From the NCBI GenBank assembly GCA_944391225.1, contig CALXSS010000011.1, positions 1 to 43,915 on the forward strand: 43,915 bases of DNA, read 5' to 3'. A model generated the notes under the pieces. The model was not told the DNA's origin and did not search any database. It saw only the letters and a list, made by a program, of their open reading frames with translations. This DNA comes from an uncultured Clostridia bacterium. GTDB lineage: Bacteria > Bacillota > Clostridia > UBA1381. This document shows, piece after piece, positions 35,271 to 43,363 of this stretch (within the stretch, counting starts at the first letter, position 1; each line of letters starts with the position of its first letter). The position numbers and the translations under genes were made by a program.

Positions 35271-36434
35271 TTATTTAAGCAAATTTATCATCAGTCTGTT
35301 TGCCAAAGGACGCTTTATCTTTACCGCGCTGCGCGGACAAAGCTCCTGACAACAGAAACATCTTATACACTGTCCTCTGTCTATCACAGGAACACCTGTT
35401 TCCATGCTTATCGCCTTTGGCGGACAGCATCTCGCGCATTCGCCGCAGGATACGCATTGTTTATGATCTATCACCGGCCTTGACGCCAATGCGTTTGTAA
35501 GCCATGAATTCAGCGCCGACGGCAGATTGATAAGCTTCAGCAGATTGAAATGACTCTCCGGCTTTAAAAAGTCCGGTATGCGCACCTCGTCAAGAGGAAC
35601 TCCGACAATATTAAGCTGTTCCGGCTTATCTGCCGTAAGTCCGCGCCGACATGATTCCTTTACCGTCGCTATCTCCTCAGGAGCGTAGCCTATTATATCA
35701 CAGGCTGCCATATCGAGCGAATACGGGTTTGCGCTTGCCATAACTACGCCTATATACCTGTCCTTGCCCGATGTGGGGCCATCGCCCTCCATTCCGATTA
35801 TTCCATCCATTATGCTGAGCGTCGGACGCACGCATGAGCATAGGTCTACAAGCATTGAACAAAAGCTTTCCCTTTCGTCAAGCCTGAAATGCAGCTCAGC
35901 CTTGTATGTGCCCGGTATTACTCCGAACAGATTCTTGACCGCGCCTGTATATCCTGTCATCGCATGAGTTTTGAGCTTTGGCAATGATATTATAACATCT
36001 GCATTCAGCACGGGATCTATTATAGGCAGCCTTTTTACCGTTCTGCCGTCAGGATATTCGACCTCGGTAAACGATGTATCAAAATTCAGCTCCGCATTCG
36101 TTCCCTTTACTGCCTCGGTTATGCCGCAGACATCATAAAGAGATTTCAATATACCGCGGTTATACGGCCCGCCGGGGCTTTCGGCAATGATAACTCTGCC
36201 CCCCGCCTCCTCTACCGCGCATATTACAGCATGCAGAAAATCCGGGTTTGTAGTAATGGCGCTGTACGGTTTCTTTTTAGATACCAGATTGGGCTTTATC
36301 AGCACCCTGTCACCTTTTTTTATAAACCTCTCAATTCCGCCTATAAGCCGCAGCGACTCGTCTATCGCAGCCCTGCATTCCTCATAGCTCGTACACCTTA
36401 CCACCGAAACCTCTTCCGATATAAATTCATTCAT
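35271..36434 (-). CDS. DUF362 protein with two C-terminal 4Fe-4S motifs
   Basis: The N-terminal part (residues 1-290) is DUF362: GDRVLIKPNLVSKKKP, IIAESPGGPYNRG, IISLPKLKTHAMTGYTGAVK. The C-terminal part has two ferredoxin-type clusters: CVSCGECARCC and CIRCFCCQELC. The function of the family is not established; members probably move electrons or couple iron-sulfur to a metabolic enzyme. The start follows AGGTGA by about 11 nt. It is 20 nt upstream of trmL, probably one transcript. Nothing is broken. Confidence 0.85.
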   Translation of the reverse strand: MNEFISEEVSVVRCTSYEECRAAIDESLRLIGGIERFIKKGDRVLIKPNLVSKKKPYSAITTNPDFLHAVICAVEEAGGRVIIAESPGGPYNRGILKSLYDVCGITEAVKGTNAELNFDTSFTEVEYPDGRTVKRLPIIDPVLNADVIISLPKLKTHAMTGYTGAVKNLFGVIPGTYKAELHFRLDERESFCSMLVDLCSCVRPTLSIMDGIIGMEGDGPTSGKDRYIGVVMASANPYSLDMAACDIIGYAPEEIATVKESCRRGLTADKPEQLNIVGVPLDEVRIPDFLKPESHFNLLKLINLPSALNSWLTNALASRPVIDHKQCVSCGECARCCPPKAISMETGVPVIDRGQCIRCFCCQELCPRSAVKIKRPLANRLMINLLK

Positions 36435-36656
36435 TATATATAAGTCACCTGACTTTTCCTTTACAGGGAGCCGCCGTGCCGCTTTCCCCTGATATATTCA
36501 GCAGTTATATTCTGCCGCTATTTCATATTATAGCATACACTATATATTTTTTCAACCTGATTTTAAACAAAAATTTCGACTCCCTGTTCCTGCTTCTGCC
36601 AGATATAAAATAAATAATACTGCGCGCTCATCAAACTCTATTGCCATGCAATACGC
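36435..36656. other. Non-coding spacer before DUF362 gene
   Basis: This 222-bp AT-rich spacer should hold the promoter for the DUF362-trmL-apgM-metG unit. I see no certain -35/-10 pair, and no gene. Confidence 0.3.
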
Positions 36657-36693
36657 AAAACACACCGTACAATATCGTATACGGTGTGTTTTA
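36657..36693 (-). terminator. Intrinsic terminator of YARHG gene
   Basis: ACACACCGTA and TACGGTGTGT form a 10-bp perfect stem ending in TTTTG on the minus strand and GTTTTAT on the plus strand. It directly follows the stop of the zinc-ribbon/YARHG gene. Confidence 0.85.
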
Positions 36694-36696
36694 TGT

Positions 36697-37518
36697 TTAT
36701 CTCAGACCATGCGCCACTTCATAATCAACTATAGTCTGCCTATTTGCCATTTCATAAGCGTTGAAATATTTCAGGACCTCGTCCTGGCTTGTTGTTGTTC
36801 CTATGTACCATGACTTTGCCGAAAAATAGTTCTGATAATCCTGAGAGCTGAATATATAGCCATGACGCGCGTACATTTCGTTCAGTATCAGTCTTATCTC
36901 CGACGGAGTCATACTATCAAGCTCTGATACTGTTATGTATCTGCTGTTGCTTGGATAATAGTAGCCGTCGCTCTGAGCGGTTCTGCTTGCCGGAGGCGCA
37001 ACCTGCGGTATTTCAGCCTGAGGCGCTGCCGTTGCCGGCGTCGGAGTAACAGGCGCTACGGTGGCAGGCGCCGCGGTCACCACCTGTTCGCTTTGACTTG
37101 ATGTTCTCTCCGCCGGCTCATTGTCAGAATTTACATAGATCATAAACCCTATCGCTCCGGCTGCGATAAGAACTATAAGCGTGATTATTATAATAATAAG
37201 CACCGTTACTGTATTTCCGCTGCCGCCCTCTTTTGACGTCTGCTTATATGTATCATTTCCGCTTATTCCCTGCTTTGCTGTATACCCGGTATTTGGAGCA
37301 TTATATACCGTTTTTCTATCCCATCCCGCATTTGACGTATTCTGCGTATCTATCCTTGCTCCGCATTCACCGCAATATACGCTGCCGGGTTCCAACTTCG
37401 CTCCGCATGACGGGCATTTATCAGATCCTGTATTACTTTCCTGTTCGTTTATCATCCCACACACGGGACAATACAGGCTTCCCTCCGGCAGTGAACTGCC
37501 GCAATTTTTGCATACCAT
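36697..37518 (-). CDS. Zinc-ribbon membrane protein with C-terminal YARHG domain
   Basis: Starting at MVCKNCG (ATG at 37518, GGGAGGAG 5 nt upstream), it has two zinc ribbons (CKNC…CPVC and CPSC…CGEC, residues 3-55), a polar linker, one membrane span (about 100-125, VTVLIIIIITLIVLIAAGAI) and a Pro/Ala/Thr-rich stretch. It ends in a YARHG domain (about 200-270, IRLILNEMYARHGYIFSSQD). The zinc ribbons would be cytoplasmic and the YARHG domain outside. YARHG is an extracellular domain of unknown role. The gene stands alone with its own promoter and terminator. Confidence 0.85.
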   Translation of the reverse strand: MVCKNCGSSLPEGSLYCPVCGMINEQESNTGSDKCPSCGAKLEPGSVYCGECGARIDTQNTSNAGWDRKTVYNAPNTGYTAKQGISGNDTYKQTSKEGGSGNTVTVLIIIIITLIVLIAAGAIGFMIYVNSDNEPAERTSSQSEQVVTAAPATVAPVTPTPATAAPQAEIPQVAPPASRTAQSDGYYYPSNSRYITVSELDSMTPSEIRLILNEMYARHGYIFSSQDYQNYFSAKSWYIGTTTSQDEVLKYFNAYEMANRQTIVDYEVAHGLR

Positions 37519-37602
37519 CTTGACTCCTCCCCGATTTCTATACAAAACAACGCCTTTCTCTACAGCGTCTGTATTTTCCGTAAAATTGCATTTATTATTT
37601 AT

Positions 37603-37631
37603 ATTTTACATTAAACGAGTTTTTTTGTCAA
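37603..37631 (-). promoter_or_regulatory. Sigma-A promoter of YARHG gene
   Basis: TTGACA (37626-37631) and TAAAAT (37603-37608) on the minus strand are 17 bp apart. This is the same hexamer pair and spacing as at the tRNA and carAB promoters. Confidence 0.88.
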
Positions 37632-37734
37632 TATTATCACGCAAAAAACACGGCTTATCAGACGATATGCCCGAAAAAGCATATCCAATGTTCAAGCTGT
37701 TCCCGCCTTCGCGGTAAAACAAGCTCATATAAAC

Positions 37735-37767
37735 CAAACGCCGCTGCTATTAATTCAGCGACGTTTG
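37735..37767 (-). terminator. Probable terminator of the flavodoxin gene
   Basis: CAAACGTCGCTG and CAGCGGCGTTTG form a 12-bp stem (one G-U) with a 9-nt loop. The T tract after it is weak (GTTTATATG). Confidence 0.65.
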
Positions 37768-37806
37768 ATTTAACGCAATCAATTGTTCGGATCTTTCTGT
37801 ATTTAA

Positions 37807-38229
37807 TTATGATACTGAGCTTTTTCCCAGCTCAGCGCACTGCGACAACGCCTCATCATCCGGCGCATCATTTGCTATTACACTTCCAATCAATACCGCC
37901 CCGGCAGCCTCTGTTCTTTCCTGCCAGCTGCGCATCCATTCTCCGTCACCCCATCCATATGAACCAAATAAACCTACTTTTTTGCCGCTCAGGCTTCCCT
38001 CAAGCTCTGTAAAAAACGGCTCAAACTCCTCCTCTTCAAGCACCTCCGCGCCCATAGCCGGACAGCCAAGCAACAAAACATCATACTTTGCCGCGTCTGC
38101 GGCGCTTATCTCGCCAACATTCATAAGCTCTGCATCATCGCTCACTTCCTTTGCCGACTCGTATACCGCGTTCGCCATTACTTCTGTGTTTCCTGTACCG
38201 CTCCAATATATTACCGCTATCTTTCCCAT
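37807..38229 (-). CDS. Flavodoxin
   Basis: A small FMN electron carrier. The FMN phosphate loop WSGTGNTEVMANAV (residues 9-22), the LLLGCPAMGAE strand near 52 and the FGSYGWGDGEWM flavin-binding loop near 88-99 are all present. At 140 aa it is a short-chain flavodoxin. Such proteins replace ferredoxin under iron limitation. The DUF3793 gene directly upstream and the palindromes in their leader point to metal-controlled expression. It ends at a stem-loop. Confidence 0.93.
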   Translation of the reverse strand: MGKIAVIYWSGTGNTEVMANAVYESAKEVSDDAELMNVGEISAADAAKYDVLLLGCPAMGAEVLEEEEFEPFFTELEGSLSGKKVGLFGSYGWGDGEWMRSWQERTEAAGAVLIGSVIANDAPDDEALSQCAELGKSSVS

Positions 38230-38277
38230 ACGTTTCTGCTCCTTTCAGCTTATTTACATTTTATATTTTACCAAACG

Positions 38278-38844
38278 CTATGCGCACTTTGTTTTCCGCG
38301 CGCCGAACAGACTTTCAAGAGTGCTGCCGCTGTCTATCCTTTTTATAACTGCAGCTCTGCACATATCATACCTTCTAAAGCATCTCTTTGACCCCTCAAC
38401 GTCATCATACACCTTCCAGTAGCCTGTATGCAGACATTTAGAGCTTCCTGAAATAAATCCGTATATATCCTTTATTGGATACCCTAAAAACGCGCCTATC
38501 TCATGCGGAAAATTACCGCAGCCCGCTATTCTCTTTTTAAGATGATCAATATACTCCACGCACTCCCGCGCCTCGGGATAGCCATACTCAGATAGCAGCA
38601 TGCTTATTTCCGGTCTGCTTATATATGACTCAAGACGTTTTTTTCTGTATATCATGACCATTGCGCGTTTTTCACAGCTGCATAATATCTCCAAATATAT
38701 ATCGCTGCCATTCAGACAAGCGTTCAGCCTTTCGATCTCCGTTTCCACATTCGGATACTCTTGCTTTAGGCACGAGATTATATTAGCCGGCTTTATTCCC
38801 GCAAGCGCCGGTGCACAATGGTATGCAATAATACGATCTATCAT
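38278..38844 (-). CDS. DUF3793 family protein, 188 aa
   Basis: The sequence fits DUF3793: YHCAPALAGIKPANIISC near the start, a CEKRAMVMIYRKKRLES segment, HEIGAFLGYPIKDIYGFI near 113-130, and the GYWKVYDDVEGSKRCFRRYD ending. The function is unknown. The family is regularly found beside flavodoxin and iron-transport genes, as here (49 nt before flavodoxin). There are eleven Cys residues, with no clear metal-binding motif. GGAGAG precedes the ATG. Expression is probably linked to iron or another metal. Confidence 0.8.
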   Translation of the reverse strand: MIDRIIAYHCAPALAGIKPANIISCLKQEYPNVETEIERLNACLNGSDIYLEILCSCEKRAMVMIYRKKRLESYISRPEISMLLSEYGYPEARECVEYIDHLKKRIAGCGNFPHEIGAFLGYPIKDIYGFISGSSKCLHTGYWKVYDDVEGSKRCFRRYDMCRAAVIKRIDSGSTLESLFGARKTKCA

Positions 38845-38859
38845 CTCAGCTCTCCTCTC

Positions 38860-38933
38860 AGTTAGGACTCGCTAACTCTCGGTCTGTTTTTAAGGCGCAT
38901 TGTGGCGCCCTTAAAAATATTAGCCTTTGCTAA
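38860..38933 (-). promoter_or_regulatory. Operator-like palindromes and hairpin in the DUF3793-flavodoxin leader
   Basis: TTAGCAAAGGCTAA (38920-38933, minus) covers the predicted start of transcription, and AGTTAGCGAGTCCTAACT (38860-38877) lies in the leader. Both carry the TTAG…CTAA pattern of DtxR/IdeR-type metal-repressor sites. Between them TTTTTAAGGGCGC and GCGCCTTAAAAA (38886-38917) form a strong hairpin with one bulge. The binding protein is not identified. Confidence 0.5.
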
Positions 38934-38941
38934 CTATAGTT

Positions 38942-38970
38942 ATAATAGCATATCTTTTCCGTTTTGTCAG
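38942..38970 (-). promoter_or_regulatory. Promoter of DUF3793-flavodoxin
   Basis: CTGACA (38965-38970) and TATTAT (38942-38947) on the minus strand are 17 bp apart, directly upstream of the operator-like palindrome. Confidence 0.8.
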
Positions 38971-39030
38971 TACCTTTCTGAAAAAATAATAAATATCACA
39001 ATATGCTTTTTAGTATATATAGTTAAGCAC

Positions 39031-39123
39031 AAAAAAGAGGCGTCAGCAAAACGCCCGGATCGCGCAAAGCAAATAACGGAGGATCCGTTTTTACTGCTTT
39101 CTGCGCTGTTTTGCTAAAGCCCC
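39031..39123 (-). terminator. Long-stem terminator after the MATE gene
   Basis: GGGGC, AGCAAAAC and GCGCA-AAAGCA-AACGGA on one side pair with their complements on the other, giving a nearly continuous stem of over 30 bp with bulges around a TCC loop, followed by six T residues. It is much longer than a usual terminator. Confidence 0.75.
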
Positions 39124-39134
39124 TTTATATATTC

Positions 39135-40523
39135 CTATTCATTTTTCGCCGGTATCTTTGATATTACCTTACGATACAGTCTTGAATACAGTATAAGACT
39201 GACAGTGATCGAGCCTATTTCTGCTATATCGAACGACCACCATACGTACGAAACGTCTCCGCCGTTCTTCATTCCCACAAGCGCGAGTATGTACGCCGCC
39301 GGCAGAAGTATGAACAGCTGACGCGCCAGCGACACAAGCATGCTGAACACTCCGTGACCAAGAGCCTGGAATGACGACGAAAGAACTATTGACGTTCCCG
39401 CAAATATAAAGCTGATACATATTATCCTGAGTGCCGGTACGCCCATTGCCAGCATGTTCTCAGACGCGTTGAACAGTAGCAGCAGCTTGTCCGGGATAAG
39501 CTCTATCACAGCAAGACCTATCAGCAATAGGATCGTCGCATACATTATACTGTATTTTATGGTCTTTATCATTCTTGTTCTGTTCTCTGCTCCGTAATTA
39601 TACGCCACTATCGGTACCATTCCGTTGTTGAGACCAAACACAGGCATGAAAACTATACTGTTCAGCTTGAAATATACTCCGAATATAGCAACTGCCGTTG
39701 ACGAGAACCATATGAGTATCTTATTAAAGCCAAATGTCATTACAGAGCCTATAGCCTGCATTATCATTGACGGTATTCCGACTGCCAGTATTGTTCCTAT
39801 TATCTTCCTATCAGGTCTGAACCCGCGCAGGCTCACATTGATGTCATGATTTTTCTTTATGTTCAATATGACCGCTATAACCGCAGCCACCCACTGTCCT
39901 GTCACTGTGGCGACCGCCGCGCCAAGCACGCCAAGCTCAGGGAATCCGCATAAGCCGAATATCATTATAGGATCAAGTATTATATTGATAATAGCGCCTA
40001 TGCCCTGTGTAAACATTGTATATATAGTTCTGCCTGTTGATATGAGCATTCGCTCAGATAATATCTGCACATACATTCCAAGCGAGAATATCATTACACA
40101 CTGCAGATACTCTACTCCGTATATCGTTATAGGCGAATCGGCAGAGCCGGTCTGAACGATATAAAACGGCTTTACTGCCACAAAGCCCAGAACCATGAAT
40201 ATCAAAAATGCCACCACGCCGATAAACAATCCGTTTATGGCTGCCTTATCAGCCATCTTCTGATCGCCTCTGCCCAACGAGCGCGAAAGCAGCGCGTTAA
40301 GACCTACTCCCGTTCCCGTTGCTGACGCTATGAGCAGAGTCTGCATAGGAAACGCCATCGATACGGCTGTGAGCGCGTCCTCGCAGATCCTCGCAACAAA
40401 TATACTGTCTACAACGTTGTAAAGAGCCTGTACAAGCATCGAGACCATCATCGGCAGCGACATGCTTATAAGCAGCTTATTTACCGGGACTGTTCCCATC
40501 TTGTTAGCTCCGGTTTTTTCCAT
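39135..40523 (-). CDS. MATE-family efflux transporter
   Basis: The 462-residue protein (from the ATG at 40523, 9 nt after GGAGGG) has twelve predicted spans in two MatE repeats. Markers are LLISMSLPMMVSMLVQALYN and VVDSIFVARI at the start, FPMQTLLIASATGTGVGLNA near 70, and the second repeat at about 240. MATE proteins export cationic drugs or metabolites by Na+ or H+ antiport. A longer frame from 40616 overlaps the RNase H gene and lacks a ribosome site. It is the last gene before a terminator and probably belongs to the preceding unit. Confidence 0.9.
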   Translation of the reverse strand: MEKTGANKMGTVPVNKLLISMSLPMMVSMLVQALYNVVDSIFVARICEDALTAVSMAFPMQTLLIASATGTGVGLNALLSRSLGRGDQKMADKAAINGLFIGVVAFLIFMVLGFVAVKPFYIVQTGSADSPITIYGVEYLQCVMIFSLGMYVQILSERMLISTGRTIYTMFTQGIGAIINIILDPIMIFGLCGFPELGVLGAAVATVTGQWVAAVIAVILNIKKNHDINVSLRGFRPDRKIIGTILAVGIPSMIMQAIGSVMTFGFNKILIWFSSTAVAIFGVYFKLNSIVFMPVFGLNNGMVPIVAYNYGAENRTRMIKTIKYSIMYATILLLIGLAVIELIPDKLLLLFNASENMLAMGVPALRIICISFIFAGTSIVLSSSFQALGHGVFSMLVSLARQLFILLPAAYILALVGMKNGGDVSYVWWSFDIAEIGSITVSLILYSRLYRKVISKIPAKNE

Positions 40524-40584
40524 TATAAGATCCCTCCAAAAAATTTCCCCGCCCGGACGCCGCCAAAACGGGGTATTGTATTCT

Positions 40585-41181
40585 TTACTGCGATATTCCG
40601 GCAGCCTCTTTGGCAAGACTGTCAGCTATATCATTATACTTATCTCCGGAATGTCCCTTTACCTTTATAAAGCGAACATCCACTCTGTCCTTTACTGAAT
40701 CATAATACGCTTTGTACGCCGCTGTGCCTGCCTTGTTCGTTTTCCACTCGCCAGTACACCATTTCTCTATACCCTCATAATCATAATACAGATCAAGCAT
40801 TGGTCTGCCATGCTCTATACAGTAACCCATAGCCGCCATTGATCCGTTTATCTCTCCGGCTACATTACGCATCTGTGCCATTTCCTCATCTTCAAACGAC
40901 GCCTTTTTTCTGATCTCGTCATCGCCGTCAAATATAACTGCTCCGTATGCGAATATCTTAGTCCTTATATTATAGCTTCCGTCTACGTAAGCTGTGACCG
41001 CTCCTTCGCGCGGCTCCATGCTCTCCGCCGCGGAGCTCATGAACGCTTCAGCCTCGGCAAGAGTCTCAAAGCCCTTATATGACGCGCCCGCAAATCCCAT
41101 TACCTGACGCTTGCATTCATCCCAGCTTTTGAATATACCCGTGCTCCTGCCGCGCTTTACCGCGTAAAACTTTTTTGCCAT
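40585..41181 (-). CDS. rnhA: Ribonuclease H with N-terminal viroplasmin domain
   Basis: The protein cuts the RNA strand of RNA-DNA hybrids. Residues 1-50 form a caulimovirus viroplasmin-like hybrid-binding domain (KKFYAVKRGRSTGIFKSWDE, GFAGASYKGFETLAEAEAF). Residues 60-198 form the type 1 RNase H fold with the metal-binding residues in AYVDGSYN, AGEINGSM, DLYYDY and VKGHSGDKYNDIADSLA. This architecture is common in Clostridia. It lies between the DeoR-type regulator and the MATE gene; no functional link is evident. Confidence 0.92.
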   Translation of the reverse strand: MAKKFYAVKRGRSTGIFKSWDECKRQVMGFAGASYKGFETLAEAEAFMSSAAESMEPREGAVTAYVDGSYNIRTKIFAYGAVIFDGDDEIRKKASFEDEEMAQMRNVAGEINGSMAAMGYCIEHGRPMLDLYYDYEGIEKWCTGEWKTNKAGTAAYKAYYDSVKDRVDVRFIKVKGHSGDKYNDIADSLAKEAAGISQ

Positions 41182-41202
41182 TACTCAGCTTCCTTTCGGT
41201 CC

Positions 41203-41967
41203 TTATACCGTTATTATATTTACGTCGTACTGCTCCAGCCTCACGCGCCATTCGTCATCAAGTCTTACATCTGTAATGAACGCGTCAAGACGGCTGAGAG
41301 GAGCTATAATGGGCACGCCCATCCTGCCAAGCTTGTTATGATCGCACAGGAATATGGCTGTATCGGACGATTCAAGCATCGCCAGCTTTATCTGCGCCTC
41401 ATCCTCAGATGAATCCATAAGCCCGCGCGACAGCGTAACTCCGCGGCACGAGAAAAATACCTTGTTCGCCGCCAGATTCTCGCGTATCATCTTTTCCGCA
41501 AATCTGCCCACATATGACATATTCTTTGGAGCCAGCTTTCCGCCTGTGCATATGAGCTTTATATTGTCGCACTCCGCCAGCTCGTGCACTATATTGTCAG
41601 CGTTTGTAATCACCGTAAGCCCCGTCTTTGTTTTAAGATTGCGCGCAAGGTGCATTGCCGATGTGCTCGCGTCAAGAAATATCGTCTCGCCGTCGCGTAT
41701 CATCTCTGCCGCGCGCTTGCCTATCCTCTGCTTTACCTCGGAATTTACAGTGTCGCGCTCCTTATAGCTCAGATCCTGCCCAGAGCCTCCGGCAAGCGTG
41801 GCGCCGCCGTATGTACGAACAAGGATACCCTGCTTTTCAAGCTTGAGCAGATCGCCCCGTATCGTTTCGGTAGTCACATCAAAAAGCTTTGCCAGCTCAA
41901 CCACCATCACGCTTTTATTTTCGTTTATAAGCTGTTCTATCCTGCTTCTTCTTTCTACTGCCAGCAT
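41203..41967 (-). CDS. DeoR/GlpR-family transcriptional regulator
   Basis: The N-terminal winged helix (residues 1-57: RRSRIEQLINENKSVMVVEL, KLFDVTTETIRGDLLKLEKQ) is the DeoR HTH. The C-terminal sugar-phosphate-sensing DeoRC domain (about 75-235) has RIGKRAAEMIRDGETIFLDA and VFFSCRGVTLSRGLMDS. It normally represses sugar-use operons. Here it follows hisA by only 12 nt with no sugar genes nearby, so its targets are probably elsewhere in the genome. Confidence 0.9.
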   Translation of the reverse strand: MLAVERRSRIEQLINENKSVMVVELAKLFDVTTETIRGDLLKLEKQGILVRTYGGATLAGGSGQDLSYKERDTVNSEVKQRIGKRAAEMIRDGETIFLDASTSAMHLARNLKTKTGLTVITNADNIVHELAECDNIKLICTGGKLAPKNMSYVGRFAEKMIRENLAANKVFFSCRGVTLSRGLMDSSEDEAQIKLAMLESSDTAIFLCDHNKLGRMGVPIIAPLSRLDAFITDVRLDDEWRVRLEQYDVNIITV

Positions 41968-41979
41968 ACGGATCTCTCC

Positions 41980-42693
41980 TTATCTTGCTGCCTCAACAGC
42001 AGCCGCAAGCTCTACACCGCCTGTGTACAACGCGCGACCTACTATAACGCCCTCTACTCCCGTTCCCGCAAGCGACATTATATGATCCATGTTTCCTATG
42101 CCGCCTGAGGCTATCACATCAATGTCAATATTCGATGCCATTTCTTTCATCGCTTCCACATTCGGCCCCGCAAGCGTGCCGTCAGTCGCTATATCGGTAT
42201 ATATTATGGTCTTGACACCAAGCTCTGCCATTTTTTTCGCAAACTCTACCGCTCCGAACTCAGTCGTTTTTTCCCAGCCCTCTATAGCTACCTTTCCGTC
42301 CTTTGCATCTATTCCGACCGCTATTTTATCACCGTATTTTGCGACCGCGTTCTTTATAAACTCTGGATCTGATACAGCCTTTGTGCCTATTATCACTCGC
42401 GAGATACCGCAGCTCAGCTTTGCCTCTATGTCCTCCATAGTGCGTATTCCGCCGCCGGTCTGCACAGGCACGCTTACGCTTTCACAGATACGGCGTATCG
42501 CCTCGGCATTCACGCCATGTCCCTTTACCGCGCCGTCAAGATCTACCACGTGTATATACTCGCCGCCCTCGCTCTCCCATCTTTTAGCCATCTCCGCCGG
42601 ATCGTCACCATACACGGTAACATCATCAAAGCTGCCGCGCAGCAGTCTTACGCATTTTCCGTCCTTTATGTCTATTGCCGGATATATCCTCAT
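41980..42693 (-). CDS. hisA: ProFAR isomerase
   Basis: HisA is the (beta/alpha)8-barrel isomerase of the fourth step of histidine synthesis. It shows the catalytic Asp in [20 protein letters not shown] (Asp8), VQTGGGIRTMEDIE near 78, the second catalytic Asp in TDIATDGTLAGPN near 170 and VIASGGIGNMDHI near 200. The 237 residues are standard. Its ATG overlaps the hisG stop by one base, so the two are translationally coupled. hisF, hisH, hisB, hisC, hisD and hisI are not in the window. Confidence 0.97.
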   Translation of the reverse strand: MRIYPAIDIKDGKCVRLLRGSFDDVTVYGDDPAEMAKRWESEGGEYIHVVDLDGAVKGHGVNAEAIRRICESVSVPVQTGGGIRTMEDIEAKLSCGISRVIIGTKAVSDPEFIKNAVAKYGDKIAVGIDAKDGKVAIEGWEKTTEFGAVEFAKKMAELGVKTIIYTDIATDGTLAGPNVEAMKEMASNIDIDVIASGGIGNMDHIMSLAGTGVEGVIVGRALYTGGVELAAAVEAAR

Positions 42694-43337
42694 CAGTCAT
42701 TATCCTCCGTTTTCTCCGTAAACGCCTTTACCATGCTCATTATGCGCTCCTTTTCCATCTTCATGCTGACCTTATTCACAACAAATCTTGCACTCAATGG
42801 ACATATCTCCTCAAGCACATCAAGCCCGTTTTCCCTCAGCGTCGCGCCCGTTTCTACTATATCCACTATTACATCAGAAAGCCCTACGAGCGGTCCAAGC
42901 TCTACCGATCCGTTCAGCTTTATTATATCTATCGTCTGCCCTTTCTGATCCTGGAAATACTTTCTTGCTATATTCGGATATTTTGACGCTACCTTGAGGT
43001 TTGTTATCCTGTCAAGCTTGTCCTTAAGCTCAGGTCTGCCGCATACGCACATCCGGCACTTTCCAAAGCCAAGATCCACCATCTCATACAGATTTCTGCT
43101 TTCCTCAAGCAGCGTATCCTTTCCCACTATTCCTATATCCGCCGCGCCATACTCAACATACGTCGGCACATCGGACGCCTTTACAAGTATGAACTTCATT
43201 TTATTCTTTTCATCAGTAAATATAAGCTTGCGTGATTTTTCCTTCATCTCTGAGCAATCCATGCCGATCGACATAAATATATCCATCGCAAGCTCGGCAA
43301 GTCTGCCCTTTGCCAATGCTACAGTTAAATATCTCAT
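42693..43337 (-). CDS. hisG: ATP phosphoribosyltransferase, short form
   Basis: HisG makes phosphoribosyl-ATP, the committed step of histidine synthesis. At 214 residues it is the short form that lacks the regulatory C-terminal domain and works with HisZ, which is encoded directly upstream. Marker sequences are [18 protein letters not shown] at the start, [20 protein letters not shown] near 62, and [16 protein letters not shown] near 160 (PRPP-binding). Two domains of a periplasmic-binding-protein-like fold are expected. Confidence 0.97.
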   Translation of the reverse strand: MRYLTVALAKGRLAELAMDIFMSIGMDCSEMKEKSRKLIFTDEKNKMKFILVKASDVPTYVEYGAADIGIVGKDTLLEESRNLYEMVDLGFGKCRMCVCGRPELKDKLDRITNLKVASKYPNIARKYFQDQKGQTIDIIKLNGSVELGPLVGLSDVIVDIVETGATLRENGLDVLEEICPLSARFVVNKVSMKMEKERIMSMVKAFTEKTEDND

Positions 43338-43363
43338 TCTTCGCCTATTCCTTCCGTTTTTCC

